DNA from: Alnus glutinosa
Taxonomy: Eukaryota; Streptophyta; Magnoliopsida; Fagales; Betulaceae
Length of the DNA stretch: 64,000 nt
Direction of reading: 5' to 3'
Assembly (NCBI RefSeq): GCF_958979055.1
Contig: NC_084887.1
Span: forward strand, 33,954,620 to 34,018,619
Part shown: positions 36,146-49,399 of the stretch, in pieces
How positions within the stretch are numbered: the first letter of the stretch is position 1
Layout: every line of letters starts with the position of its first letter
Notes under the pieces: model-generated
What the model saw: only the letters and a program-made list of their open reading frames with translations
The model's database searches: none
What the model was told of the DNA's origin: nothing
Made by a program: the position numbers and the translations under genes

Positions 36146-39100
36146 TCATTGGGTCACTAGTGTTGGTATTTGACCATGATCGACAAAATCAATCTTGTTC
36201 AGTCTCAAACAGCACAGCACTTGCTCTGGCAGTTCTTCTGGTTTTTGTGCCTGTTCAATGTAATGTGAAGAGGGTTAGTTTTAGAATGAATTCGAAGGTT
36301 GAGAGATGCTATGATGTATGTGAATCTGCCAAAGCCTCTTATAGCTTAGCAGGGTCCTAACTTGTAAGCAACTAAAGTGAACTTAAAGAGTTCTGACATA
36401 AAGTTGTCTGTCATCAAATCATGAATCCAAGTTCTTTTTCTTTGAAGGGAGACCAAACAATAATAACCCAGATTTCCCACATTGGTCTGTGTAACCAGAT
36501 TAGTGAGTTACCTGGATTGTTAAGCCCAAATCAAGTATTCCATATTTCAGACGTTCTCGGAATGCTTCAAGTCCCTTCCTTGATATATAGCTGAACCGAT
36601 GAATGTCCAGATCAATTTCAAAGTAGTTAGGACCCTGCATCAGAGCCAGAGTAACTGAAGTCAGAACCAATCCTATTCTACAGGCAATATAAAGTAGAGT
36701 AATGATAAGGATAGAAATCCTTGATGATTTGATTACCTTAATTTAAAGGATTTGTTTGTATTCAAATATATGTAAAGCTCTATAACTAGAGCCTTGTACT
36801 CAAATCGAGAATCAAGAAAACAAGTAGCTTATAAGGCTTTCATGTGTGGGCATAGGTCATAGATCAAACTACCTTAATCTCTATGTCTTTCTTTCATGCT
36901 TTCATCTCTTTAGATTATTATGAGATTCTATAAGTAACAAGAATTCTAGCACTATCTTTTATTGAAGTGTGGCATATGCCTGAAAATGGAAAAGTAACAA
37001 AGTTTAACACAACAGTAAGGTGGAGTCAAAGACCTGGCTAAATCTATTGATTAAAAGAACTTCAAAAAGAAACTAAAACCCACTAGCATTAGCTGAAGGA
37101 ACATATGATTTCATACGTAGGAACTATCATTATAGATAGTCAATAAGACAAAACAAAAATCCCATATTCCTATTTCTCTTCCCTCCTAAATTTGTGAACC
37201 CACCTTGGTCGGTAATTAGACCATTATAGCAAAACTAAAACAAAGTTGTTGTGCAGTTCATTTTTATAAAATGAAATTTGTGTAGCACGAATATTGTACA
37301 TTAATGTACTTATGTAAAAACAAGAAATTTATACATTACCTTAAAAAATTTGTGCTGAGGGCGTGAAAGGACTGGTTTTTCATTATAAACATGTACAAGC
37401 TTTCTTTCAGCAGAACTCAAGTGAAGATCCTCAGGATTAACCACTCCAGCCATGATTTTTATCCTTTCTCTAAAAGGAACAGTTGATTCTTTTGCAAATC
37501 CTTTAACCTTCTCCATCTCATCATCAACCATCTTCTGTTAACATAAAGAGAAACCTTTAAACTGAACTGTTGTACCAACAAAACCACAAGAGTGAAAGAC
37601 TACATTCAATAACAAAAGGCCATATAATATTTCTTAGCAAAGTTATCAAGGCATAATGCCATCAAGTTTTTTACTAAAATATTTTCGGGAGAAGAGATTA
37701 CCCACATATTATTTTGCAATATCTCAGTTCCTTTTCAATTAAGAAGAATAGCAACAAACACAAACATTCTGATAATTTCCTATATGTAGAGAAGTGCAAG
37801 CCCTCAAATGGATACAGAATTAGAGAGAACAACCTATTAAGAAGAGCTGTCTACTTTAATTTGTTCAACCCAGCCAGTGAGTCAAGAAAATCTCTAACAT
37901 CAGCTTATTATATTTTTAAATCGCAATATAATTTCAAGAGGCTACTCAAAAGGACAAAAATAGCACGGAAAGCCAAAAAGAAGATAAGGCGGTGCAACCC
38001 CTTTCTAATTTCTATTCACATGTGCTATTAGACAGTGGAAAAATCTTCATTACTTCAAAATGAATAGGAAATATCTTGTGAATCAATTGATTATTGGTTG
38101 TCATGACTTAAGTGTTAATTATACATCACATTATAGGATTAAATTGCAACAGGTAAACTACCCTTTTTTTTTTTGCTTTATTTAATTGTTCTTTAAAAAA
38201 AAGAAGAAAAAAAAAGTGCCAGCTATCAATATGAACTGAACAAACTTCATTGATTCACAAGATAACTCAGGAACCAATATTTAAACCAAAAAAGTAACTC
38301 TCAATATTTTTTATTTTTTTAAAGATTAAAGGAGCAAAGAAAAGTGATAATGACACATGATTATAGTCTTTACCAACATGTAATTAAGTTTCTACGTTTA
38401 TGTGTTTCCATTTGTTGAAATTCTATTCTATATTTATCTAAGATTTAAAATGTAAGTAAAGAGGTTTGGCAACGCCTTTTAGGTTTTTTTGTTTTGTCTT
38501 TTAGCAAAAAAAGCAAAAGCATTAACAAATAACTCAAAACACAAAATACTAAAAATTACTTTTACCTTTATGTCACATTACAACAAAAAAGCAAAAACCA
38601 TCTTCTAAAAAGCATTGTTAAATGAACCCTAGATTTTTATCTCACAATTATCACACAATACTAACGTGACATTCCCAACCAACTCATGGATTAGTCATTG
38701 TTAAAAAAAATAAATAAATAAAAAAAAAAAAAAAATTGGTTTAGACTACCACATCAACATTATAGAATAGTTGTGAGATAAAAATGTGGTATATAGCATT
38801 ATTTTTAGTACACCACATATATGATGATGTAAAGCAACAGTTGTTTCAATTCCATAAAAATTACAAAATGTACGTGAAACAAAATTGGGACTGCCACCTA
38901 TATATAGCATCTGAACTTTGAGCTGTAATACATACTAGTTCCCAAGCTCAACATGTGCCATAGAACAAAAAGCAATCATTTTGCAGATCAAATGCAATAA
39001 AATATTTAGGTAAGATGTCTCATTAATTATAAGGATGTATATCCATGGTTGAAAAATAGGCGGCCTTGTGAAAGAAAGAGGCTAATCAAGTGTATAGGGT

Positions 39101-42100
39101 TGGAGGTAACGTGTAAAGCACTACAGAAAGGACTGTAGTGTTTTACGTGTCAACCCAGAGGCAATATGGACAACAGAATTCACTAAAATTTATCGAACTT
39201 TATAGCCATTAATTAGATGAGCTGAAAAAACACAAACTAAAGGATTAGCTTCTTCAGTCCTTTGCAACAAGTGTCAAAAAGCACTATGAGCACAATAAAA
39301 TAGAATTAAATAGAACAAAGTATTGGTCCATATGGAAAATTACAATTCAAATGGAAGATACCTTGATGCTGTCCTGAAATTGGGGAGATGTGTCTTTGTC
39401 AAAATTTTCAGAAACTTTGAAGTATAGTACAAGACTCATCCCTTCCCCATCACTGTCACCAAGGAACATTGCAGCAGGATAAGTAGGCATCTGCCACAAG
39501 GTGCATGACAAGAGAACAAGATACAGCATGAGAAACTGTTCAGGAGACCATTCACTGTTTAAATTGAACTAGCTGTAGATTGGTATTTCATCATTACAAA
39601 ATTGACTAAAAAACAAAGAAATATCAAAGTAACTAAAGTTTTAAAAGGGAAAAAGAAGTACCTGGATATTTACAATCAGAAGTGGTTGCACTTTGCTGTC
39701 TGCTTTCACATTGGGAAGCTCAAGGTATTGGGCAATGTGGTCTATCTTTTTTGGGCAGACAAATAAATCAACACCAATTGGAGTATATGGACTGTAATTA
39801 GGAGCAGGTGACTTCCGCTTATCTCTGTATGGTAGATGATATCAGACAAATATATCCTTATTGATAGAAACACACACACAAACACATGCGCACGCACACA
39901 AAAATAACTACTTGTTGCACATGTCTACAAATGCAGTTAAGGTTGGTTAGAGAAAGACAACAACATACTTGAAATAGCTGTCGCTCCGGAGTTTAAAGGT
40001 AGAGGGTGGAATCTCAGACCAACATCCTGGTGTCGGCTTCTCTCCCGTACAACGTGTAATTGTATGTCCTGCTCTGGGACGATACAAGTATCTTTTTGAT
40101 TGACCTGCATATATATAGTCATTTTGCTTAATATTCTATCAAAATCTTAGATCATGCAAAACTTTGATATTAAGCATAAATCAAATGGTGACAGCAAATT
40201 ACCCATTATGGCATCGATGAAAGTACAAAACTTGAATTAACTTCAGTATTGTAATTAAAAGAAAAGAAACATGCAAACCAAGAGAAATAATCTTATATAT
40301 CTTAAGCCACTTAAACCTTTAACCAGAATTGTAGGCGAGGATCACACAATAACTTATTATCTCACTCGTTTTCTTTAGCCAAATGACCTTGTCCCTAATT
40401 ACATAGTTGGGCCGTAGTAACAGTGGATTGTACATTATTCAATAATTCTTAATTTTTCCCTTTAGTCAACAAAAATAGAATTATGTAAACACTTACAATG
40501 TTCAGTGGTTTCTTCTCCGTCACAGGATTTCCTCTTGAAAGAAAGCCTGAAAACTGCTGAGTGCTTTCTCTGAGACTGTGGACCCGCAATCGATGGGTTT
40601 AGACTCTTGTCATTGAAACTTACAGAAGGAACCAACCGACGTAACCCTTGAGTTTTCTCTCGGGAATCACATCTATCCTCTTTTAGACCTTTAAAGCTTC
40701 CATAAGAATGATCTAACATCTTCGCCCTCCGGCTACAAACTTCATCAGCCTTCCCTAAGCAAGAAAGCTCATAACCCTCGGTACCAAATTTCTCAGAATT
40801 ACCTCCATCAATTTTCAGATAGCTTTCATGGTATTCTTCATACTTACGTCTGCTATCCATAAAGCATGCTGATCTTTCATACTGAAGCACTTGGCCACTT
40901 GAGATGTTCCCATTTGCATTGCCTACCAATGGAAAACCATCTGCAGATTTAAAAAAGAGGAGAAAGTAAAATAAATTAGACAACTCACAGACAATCATAT
41001 ACTCCATGTATTCCATAAGAAATAGCACTCATATAACTAGGCACTGAAATGATTAGTCAATTTTGTACCATGATCAAAGTGGCCAAGCCAAAATTTTGAT
41101 AAATTTGTCAAAAATATCTTATTTATTGTACAAAGATGAAAAATCTAGGTGATCATAAGTAGTTAATTTATTGGCCCAGGCTTCTGACAGTTCAGTTGAT
41201 GCAGAACACATGGGGCCAAAGATCACCAATGTGCAGGCTCAGTATGTCTATTGACCGTACACTGACAAAATTAGATTTCATTCTGCAGACATAATTGAGG
41301 AGAGGTTGATATTCCTTGCCTCCGGGTACACTACTGAAGTCATCATCTGAATCAGACTCCAGAATACTGACTGAGTCAAACCAAGCATCCTCTTGGCAAA
41401 TTACTGCAAACACAAGGCCATTAAAACATTTAACATCCATGGGAAAACAAAACCATCACAAGGAAAATAGATAACAGGATGCATATGTATATATACCACA
41501 ACAAGCATAAGTCTTTGGAATCAACACAGGGCTAAAGTACATGATAAAGAATTACAACAAGGAATCAAAAAATAGTTCATACTTTTAGGTTCATAGAATC
41601 TACAAGGCATGCGAATATAATAATACAGTCTAAAGTACATTATAAATATTGAGCTACTTTTATTTATCAGAAAAATAAATAAATATTGACCTACTTTCTC
41701 AAGACAAGGACAGTAAACCAATAACCTATGCAAATTCTAATGCCACAAACTCAGAATCCACCATGAAAACAAAATGATGGCGAATAGAAAAATAGTTTCA
41801 TATTTTGTGCCATGTACATTGTAAGTATAATTTATTCTCAACCACATACTCTGAGCAATCAAATTTGGATTTAGACAAGGTTCGTACATAAATAATAGTA
41901 AGATGAAACTATGACACTCCCGAATGTTGATAGGACAAGATATGAGTTATTGCTCCTTACTCTCAATACCTCAAATAAACTAAGACAAAGTCTTATTCAT
42001 TTATAGATGGAGCTTAATTTGTGTATATACATACACATAAAGATACATACACCGCACAATTCTATATTTCGTTACATCTTACTCATGAGCATCCAATATG

Positions 42101-42453
42101 CAGTCACTGATTAAGATACTAATTAGGTATTACTTTGCACATTATCTGGAAAAATAAGAGAAGGATGTACAATTCTCATCATACTGACTGTGGCGCCATT
42201 GCAGCTGGGTGAGATGGAATGTCGAATTAGAAACTTCAGATCTTCTGCAAGTAGTTGTTGCACCCTTCTCAAAGTCCATGCGAACAAACTCACTAACAGC
42301 ATAATCTGTTATGTCATTTCCTGCATCACTATTCCTTTTGTTGGTGCCATCAGGGACTGAATTGGAAATCTTTCCACGGCAATTTTTGAACCGGTGATGG
42401 TGTTTCTTCCGCGGTTTAATTGTTTTAGAGGGTGTTGATACACAAGCACCCAT
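36146..42453 (-). CDS. EDR2 C-terminal domain (DUF1336) protein, myristoylation signal
   Basis: Nine coding exons on the minus strand: 42171-42453, 41320-41403, 40497-40940, 39969-40104, 39662-39824, 39362-39490, 37340-37534, 36512-36634 and 36146-36250. They join in frame to about 553 residues. The protein opens [10 protein letters not shown], a likely N-myristoylation site, then a basic KPRKKHHHR stretch. Next come [35 protein letters not shown] and [10 protein letters not shown]. The EDR2-C domain (about residues 270-550) includes [80 protein letters not shown] and [19 protein letters not shown]. Plant members of this group lack the START/PH parts of EDR2 and have no settled function; lipid-membrane attachment is inferred. 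Intron 2 appears to use a GC donor (GGAG/GCAAGG). Confidence 0.9.
38634..38785. repeat. Foldback MITE remnant in EDR2-C gene intron
   Basis: ATTTTTATCTCACAATTAT at 38634 faces ATAGTTGTGAGATAAAAAT ending at 38785 (18 of 19 bases complementary), across an A-rich centre. The right side continues GTGGTATATAGCATTA, resembling other small elements in this window; the left outer end seems lost. Confidence 0.7.
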
Positions 42454-44352
42454 TTTAATTTTTCAAATATAGAACTCCTGATCACAAAAATGTATTCTCC
42501 TCATACAGATCTCCTACCTCACAGAAAGGACTTGCAAGAAGTCTGATGTGCCCTACAAAAATGAAGCATCTACAATATAGTCTATCAATTAAAAAAAAGT
42601 TCAAGCAAGACAGTTTTCATTGACAAATTGTATAGTAAGAAAACATGTAATCCCATCATTTCCTTGGGCTGTTTCAAGAATTTTGTGTGCTAAAATTGTA
42701 ACCCATTAGAGACAATAGCTTGACAATCAACTGTTAGCACTTTAAATAAACAAAAAGTCTAGGCATAATTTGATTATGTGACAAATTAAAATAAAGGGAC
42801 TATCTGAAATTATATTTCTCAAGGGAAAGATGAGACTTGAAATATAACACTAGTACATTGTACCCCACTATAATTAAAAATATCCCTCTGCAACACCTGC
42901 TCAAACCAAGTTCCCAAAATCACTGAATGGCCCAAAAAACACAGTATCAACCAATAGGTTAAAATTTGGATGTAACATCGATCTAATTGGTGTTTTACAG
43001 AGGAATCATCAAATGGAAGTATCCTAGACATGTCAGAAACAATAGGTGTTTCTATTTGAAAGGGAAAACCATTAATCCTTACTGACTTTGCAAGAAAAAA
43101 AGAAAAAAGAAAACATGATAATTAAACTGAAGAAAACTCAACCAAATCCTAATTGCCAACAAAGTCATTCTCTATCTAAAACAAACTGTTTGTTCGTGTG
43201 TAAAGCCAATACTAACATTTGTGTACTTGAAATTAAAGGTCAAGAAGAATGCGTGGTTTATCAAGAAAAGATGAACCTTACTTTCACTCTGCAAAAGAGA
43301 AAGAATAAAGCTTTCTTTGAAAATGCAAACTACATTAATACCACATAATTCTTTCATGCTGCTCCACCAGATAAGAAGACAAATCCCTCCTAGAAAACAC
43401 AGTTAACACTAAAATTCTTGACTTCTCGAACCCTCAGTAATACGGCAAAGAAACAAAGTCCACTCCAAGTAATAACCTTAAGTAAATATGTGTGAGGGTC
43501 TCATGATAGTATCATTTTATTAATCATGGTAATTAAATTATTGAAACTCTCAGACAAAAAAGATCGTGTGAATGAAGATTCAGAGAATAACTGAGGCAAA
43601 CGAAAGCCACAACAGGAGATTAATTATATCAATTAACTTAAATAAAATAGGAACCTACTAAGTAATTCTGACTATAGTATTTCTCTTACTTAAATATAAA
43701 AAAATCAAAATCAAAATTTAGATTTAGATTTACAATGTAAAGCTAAAACAAAACATATCTGACAACTGAAGTTCAAAAAAGAAAACAACCCAAAATTCTC
43801 AAGAGAATATCCCTTCTAAGCAATATAACACAAAATTCAACATCTCTGTTGTGATTTTAACCAAAAAAAAAAAAAGGAAAGAGAGAGGCAGAGAGAATGA
43901 AAATGTCAAGCAGAAAAGTAAAAAATACAAAACAAAACAAAATGCAGAATTTCATACCCAGAAAACATTCAACACTTCTCTTCAAATATTCCAAACTGTA
44001 TTAGAGAGGGAGAGAGGGAGAGAGAGAGAGAGAGGTCCTCTATTTTAGTTTATATAGAAGCTGATGTTTGTGGAGAAAGAAAGAAAGGTGGAACCGTGGA
44101 AGCTCATTCATCCAAAAGAAAAAAGGTGGAAGCTCAAGAGAAAATGCGGCGAAGGGTCCACATCCATTATGGTTAAAAAAAGGACAAAATAACTAAAATT
44201 AAACATAAATAAATTAAAAAGACAGGAATTTTTTTTTTAGAACAAAGTTTGTCAGCATCAAGAGCACGCAAGAAAGATTAGTAATATGACAACGTGACAA
44301 CGACACTATTGAAAACAAAAGGTATTCTTACAACACTTGATTTTTTTTTTAA

Positions 44353-44383
<31 letters not shown>

Positions 44384-44995
44384 AGGAAAAGTATATTAAA
44401 ATTCATTGAAAAAATGAATCAGTAAAATATTAATTTTATCAGGATCTGCAATCTGAATTGCAATAAGAAACACGGAATTCTGGGAAAGCAACAAATTTGA
44501 AAAAAAAAATTAAAAATTAAACAAAATAATGATCATTGACAAATACATTAACCATCAAAAGAGAGAGAAAATAAAAGAAAGAAACTCACAAAGACTCAAA
44601 ATATTGACACACCAACACCATTATAGATGAAACTCATATGCAAGACCTGAACACCGAAGAAAAGCCATACCCAATGCGGGATAGATCTCCAAGAAGAAGC
44701 CCACCCTTTCTCTGCTACAAGCACCACCACCAACAGAACCCAATGCAGATTATAACGTCGGATCCAAGAGCGATGAGAGAACAAACTTCTCCTCCTTTAC
44801 TTGCTCGAATCGAAGAACGAGAAGCAGAAGAAGAAGAAGAAGATAATGATGAGGATGAGGACCAGATATTTTAACACGAAATATAATAGAATTTGTTTTG
44901 GCAACAGGTAACGTGGGTTTCTTCTTCTTCTTCGCGTTTAGCTTTTCGCTCCGAGATTTCGCTGCCGCAAACAAAGGAGGGAGAGAGAGAAAGTC

Positions 44996-45029
<34 letters not shown>

Positions 45030-45110
45030 GGGGTAATAAGTCCGGTTGTTGTTGCTGTTGACGTCGTTGGTCTTAAGATTCGTTCGTACAACAGATTGGT
45101 CCATGTTTTG
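42454..45110. other. Upstream region of EDR2-C gene
   Basis: The minus-strand leader and promoter of the EDR2-C gene must lie here, possibly with a leader intron. CT-rich DNA on that strand (GA on plus) at 44011-44034, a second GA tract near 44363-44383, a GAAGAAG stretch near 44828-44845 and a poly(T) tract at 44999-45028 are visible. No second gene is convincing; short plus-strand frames here are low-complexity. Confidence 0.45.
44005..44034 (-). repeat. (CT)n-like tract upstream of EDR2-C gene
   Basis: On the minus strand this reads as a CT repeat with CCC interruptions. It is about 1.55 kb upstream of the start codon and could be in the leader or promoter. Confidence 0.75.
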
Positions 45111-46213
45111 TCCAGAGTTTGTTCGTATATGTTGGAGATCTAATTTTGATAAAAATTAACTAAATAAAAGAATGATCAGAAAATAATAATAATAATAATA
45201 ATCAATTTGTGTTTTGGGGTAACTTTTTAAAAAATACATCAATTTTTTTTTTTTAATTGGAAATTGATTTTATTGGTGCATTGCATGTAAGGGGGACATG
45301 AGATTTTTTAGACAAGATGCAATAAGATGAAAAAGGTGGAGTCCGCCTATTCGAGCAGGTGCTCCAACAGTCTAAACAGGAATATTCATACTTATCCGAA
45401 TAAATAGGCCCTATTTAATCCCCTCTTATAAGCTGTTCATATTGCATTGCACCCGACTTAAATCTAAGTTCTTTGAAATAAACCAAGATATGAGTAAAAT
45501 GAATGGGAAAATGGCCAAATAGGAGCAGCTATTGTAGAATCTTGTTAAAATTGATTTGAATAGGTAGAGGTGTTTTACTTTTGTTGCCGATAATGCAACT
45601 AATGTATCACTTTTTTCTTTTTCTTTTTTGGGACCATGACTTCTCTTGTAATTAGGGGTGGGCATGCCCCCCCCCCCCCCCTTGTTTGCGGTTGAAAGTC
45701 GATCTATGCAAGTTAAAAAGGGCTGGTGGTGGGCTAGCTGCCGAAACCTCTTCCACCCGTGCAACCCAACTTTTAATTCATACAAAGGTGAACAAACTAA
45801 AAGAATAGGTATTCCTTGTGTTTATAATAGGAATTAACCACATACGCGCGCTAGCGCAAAAGCCATTGCGCTAACGCTCATCCGTTTTCTTACTGAGGGA
45901 GATACATGATGAGAGGACAATGTAAGAAAACAAATAATAAGAAAGAACATCATCCGAGTAGTTCTGATAATATATGTGATTGACTGGAAATTGTTGCAAG
46001 ATGCATTTCTAAGGATGTCATAATAATGCACCCTTTGCGGGTGATGCAACAACGCATTATTACAAAAAAATAAAATAAAAAGAGAAATGATACATTTTAC
46101 AAATATTTTTTTAAAAAAAATTTGTTCTTTAAATTATGTGTCATAATTTTATGTGATTTATTACTTTTAAAAATGTATTATCATTTCATGAAATTATGAC
46201 ACATTATCTAAAA

Positions 46214-46255
<42 letters not shown>

Positions 46256-47427
46256 TTTAACATTTTTCAAAATGTGTGATTTTGGCCCTCACTATCATGA
46301 GGAGCCTGGGGAGGTGACTGAAGTTTGAAGTTTGAAGTTAGATAAGGAAACCCACGAAACACCCCCCCCCCCCCCCCCCCCCCCCGGCCATGAGAAGAAA
46401 AATAAAAAATAAAAAACCCAACTACAACAAAAATAAAAGAACTCAACTGGGGGAAGGATGCCTAGAATAAATACTATGGTGGATTGGTGGTCACAATCTA
46501 ATGCTGTTCCCTATTTATAATCTCAGGTCAACTTTTATTGGGATTTTTATAATTTGTTGATCCCAACATTTCTTTTGGAGTAAGTAAATGGGATCTGGAT
46601 CTCCTCCCTTTATTTTTTCACTTTTCAATTTTTTTTTTTATATCACATTAATATTTTTATTTTTATTTTACAATTCAAAAAAAAAAAAAACTCAATACTT
46701 AACATTTTTTTACATTTTCATAAAAAAATTCCAAACTTTTTGGTACTTTATATTACATTAATCCCTTCTTAAATTAATCTTAGTAATTAAGATTATATCT
46801 TATATATATATATATAAGATTATATAAATTAATTATAATTTGATCCGTTTAATTAATTTTTTAAAATTTTAAGTCATTAATTTTATGTTAAATTTTCGTA
46901 TTATGTCAAAAACTATTCAACCTTATTATAAGTGGATCGTCCTGTCCTACAAGAAATGCCGAGTATACATTATTGTACTTGAATGGAACATGTAGAAATT
47001 AATGAAATTTATTTTTCATTGTACCTCGTGTTTGTTGATTGAGACATCAGAAAAGAAAATATGGATGCCATTTTTTATATTTTCTTTAATTTAAATTTTG
47101 TTGTGAGTGTGGTGCTGTCCATCGATGTTAAGATTGTGGTTCTTTATAATTATTTATTTAAATTTTAAAAAATTTAGACAGATAATTATAAAAGATCATT
47201 TATAGGACTTACATGATTGAATAAAAATTGAATTGTCAATCACTTATCTGATCAAATGAATCTCATAAGCGATCTTTTACAATCACCTATTAAAATTCTT
47301 CCAATCAGATAATTATAAATAATTCTAAACCTTGATGTCATTGTCGTTGGGGATGATATGAATTATGACCTATCAAGATGGGCCAAAATATACTAAATGT
47401 ATAATTTATTGTCAGGATTTGATTCAT
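45111..47427. other. Intergenic with two poly(C) tracts
   Basis: A 15-C run lies at 45667-45681 and a 24-C run at 46362-46385. Near 45846-45875, GCGCTAGCGC and TTGCGCTAACGC form a small CpG-rich inverted pattern. A possible decayed small element (GAGAAATGATACATTTTAC ... AAATGTATTATCATTTC) spans 46081-46198. No gene recognised. Confidence 0.5.
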
Positions 47428-47540
47428 ACACAACACTATCATAACAATCACACAACAACCCTTCATATGAGGGTGGGTTCCAGTATGTGGGGTCTACCAT
47501 CATATGAGAGGTTGTTGTGTGATTGTTGTGTTGGTGTTGT
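47428..47540. repeat. Hairpin of about 40-bp arms
   Basis: The arm ACACAACACTATCATAACAATCACACAACAACCCTTCATATGA-type sequence at 47428-47470 faces TCATATGAGAGGTTGTTGTG then TGATTGTTGTGTTGGTGTTG at 47500-47540. The loop is about 29 bases. It could be a small MITE; a chance short RNA hairpin is also possible. Confidence 0.75.
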
Positions 47541-47807
47541 AAATTTAACATTTTTCTTTATTGTCATAACTCTTTTGCCACCTATGCTTCTTTTTTTCTT
47601 TTTCTTTTTCCTTCCATTTTTCGTCCTATAAATAAAAAATTTGTGATCATATTCCGTCTGTACTAGGAGAGGGAATTTTAAGAAAAGAGAGAATCTGGTA
47701 TGTTTGATAATGTATTTTGTGGGTTGTTTTTTGTTTTTATTTTTTTAAAAAAAATTATAATGTAATATATTTTTTTTAAAAAAAAAAATTTATTTTATTT
47801 TGGGATA

Positions 47808-48459
47808 ATTGCACTGTTGGTCCCTGTGGTATGTCATAATTATTTTTCACTCCATATGGTTTAAAAAGTGCATGGAAGGTCCTTGTGATGTGCAATAATT
47901 ACATTTTACTTCCTGGGTCGATTTTTCGTCCACCATTTTGACAGAATCTATTAGCCCTACACATCAGCGATATGTGTCCATCTTCATAAAAAATATAAAT
48001 TTATTAATAAATAAATAAATTTATTTTTTTTAAAAAAAAAAAAACAAAAAAAAAAAAAAAAAAGAAAACTGGCAGGCAAGGGGTGGCTGGGAGACCCCTT
48101 TGGGGTTGGCCCCGCGCCACCCCCTTGCCACCTGTTTCTTTTTTTTGTTCTTTTTTTTTTTTTTTTTTTGAATTTTAATTTTTTTAAAAAAATAAGTATT
48201 TTTATTTATTTTTTTAATAAATTTATATTATTTTATTAAGATGGACATGTCAGCGCCACACCACATGTTGCCAATAAGATGGCGACACATGGCGCTGACG
48301 TGGCATTTGACGGAATCTGTTAAAATTTTTAACGTAATTTGACTGTAGGGATCGATTTGTAATTATAGCATATCACATGGACCTCTCATACACTTTTTAA
48401 ATTATAGAAAGTAAAAAATAATTATAGCATATCACATGGACTAACGGTGCAATTATCCT
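47808..48459. repeat. Foldback element ending GGATAATTGCAC
   Basis: The left end GGATAATTGCACTGTTGGTC mirrors the right end CTAACGGTGCAATTATCC. Inner pairs include ATATGTGTCCATCTT with AAGATGGACATG and the GC-rich core GGCAAGGGGTGGC with GCCACCCCCTTGCC. CATATCACATGGAC is repeated near the right end. It shares GTTAAAATTTTTAACG and the core layout with the element at 15865-16370. A clear target duplication was not found. Confidence 0.75.
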
Positions 48460-49362
48460 TTTAAATTATTTGTAATGAATACATTTTATTAATAATAATA
48501 ATAATATTATTATTATTATTGGACAGAAGGAATGAAAAATGCTTTCTTTTAAGACTACGGAAGGGGCAAGTGTTTCCATTTCCAATCATGACAATTGGAA
48601 AGGAAAGACAAAAGAAGAGGTGCTCATGATTTTATATAGAATAAAAGTGTGTGACACGACATCTTTGGCTCCACTAGGTACTCAATTACAATAGATGCTT
48701 TTGTAAACGTACATAAGTACTTTTTAATTTACAAATAATTTACAGTTTTGGCGAGGCCTTCTTTATTTATTTCAAAAGTTTATGTAGATGAAAATAATAA
48801 ATCTAATTAAACTTATCTAGTTAATTAATATTCTTTTTTTTTTCTTTTCTTTTTTTACGTGTGGAATTAAACAATACATAAATTATTTAATTAAAAATGA
48901 GAAATAAGTAACGAAAACAAGTTTCGAATTAAGACTTTAATTCTAATACCATGTTAAATAAACAAAAAAGCACATAGATGTTCTAAAACAACACAATTTG
49001 AGATTAAGATGTGTTGGTGCCTCTTTGTTTTGTTGTCTTGGATTTGGAGTCTAACAGTGCTTTTACCACTTTAGACTCCATTCGGTAGTTGTCGTTGTTT
49101 TCAAGTAAGGATTCAGATAGGTCTGTCTTAACCTATGTCCTTTTAACTTTTATAACCGTCTTGTGCGGTCTCTTGAGAGGACTGAGTCACTTGTCTGACC
49201 CATTTTTTACTATTTGTAATGACTTCAACACTATTGTAATTTGTTTTGAGTTTATTGTTTGAGAGTTTATTCTTTTCTCAATTATAAGATCGCTCACTCC
49301 TTCATTCCAGATTATAAGTGGAAATGATCCTTTCATGCAGTCCTTTCATAGAAAAAAAAAAA

Positions 49363-49399
<37 letters not shown>

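Noticed and set aside
36010..36360. Plus-strand 116-residue frame
   Set aside because: It overlaps the last exon of the EDR2-C gene on the opposite strand, whose protein is clearly conserved.
44638..44874. Plus-strand frame with acidic tail (EEEEEDNDEDEDQ)
   Set aside because: The tail is a GAAGAAG simple repeat and the rest resembles no family; more likely promoter or leader DNA of the minus-strand gene.
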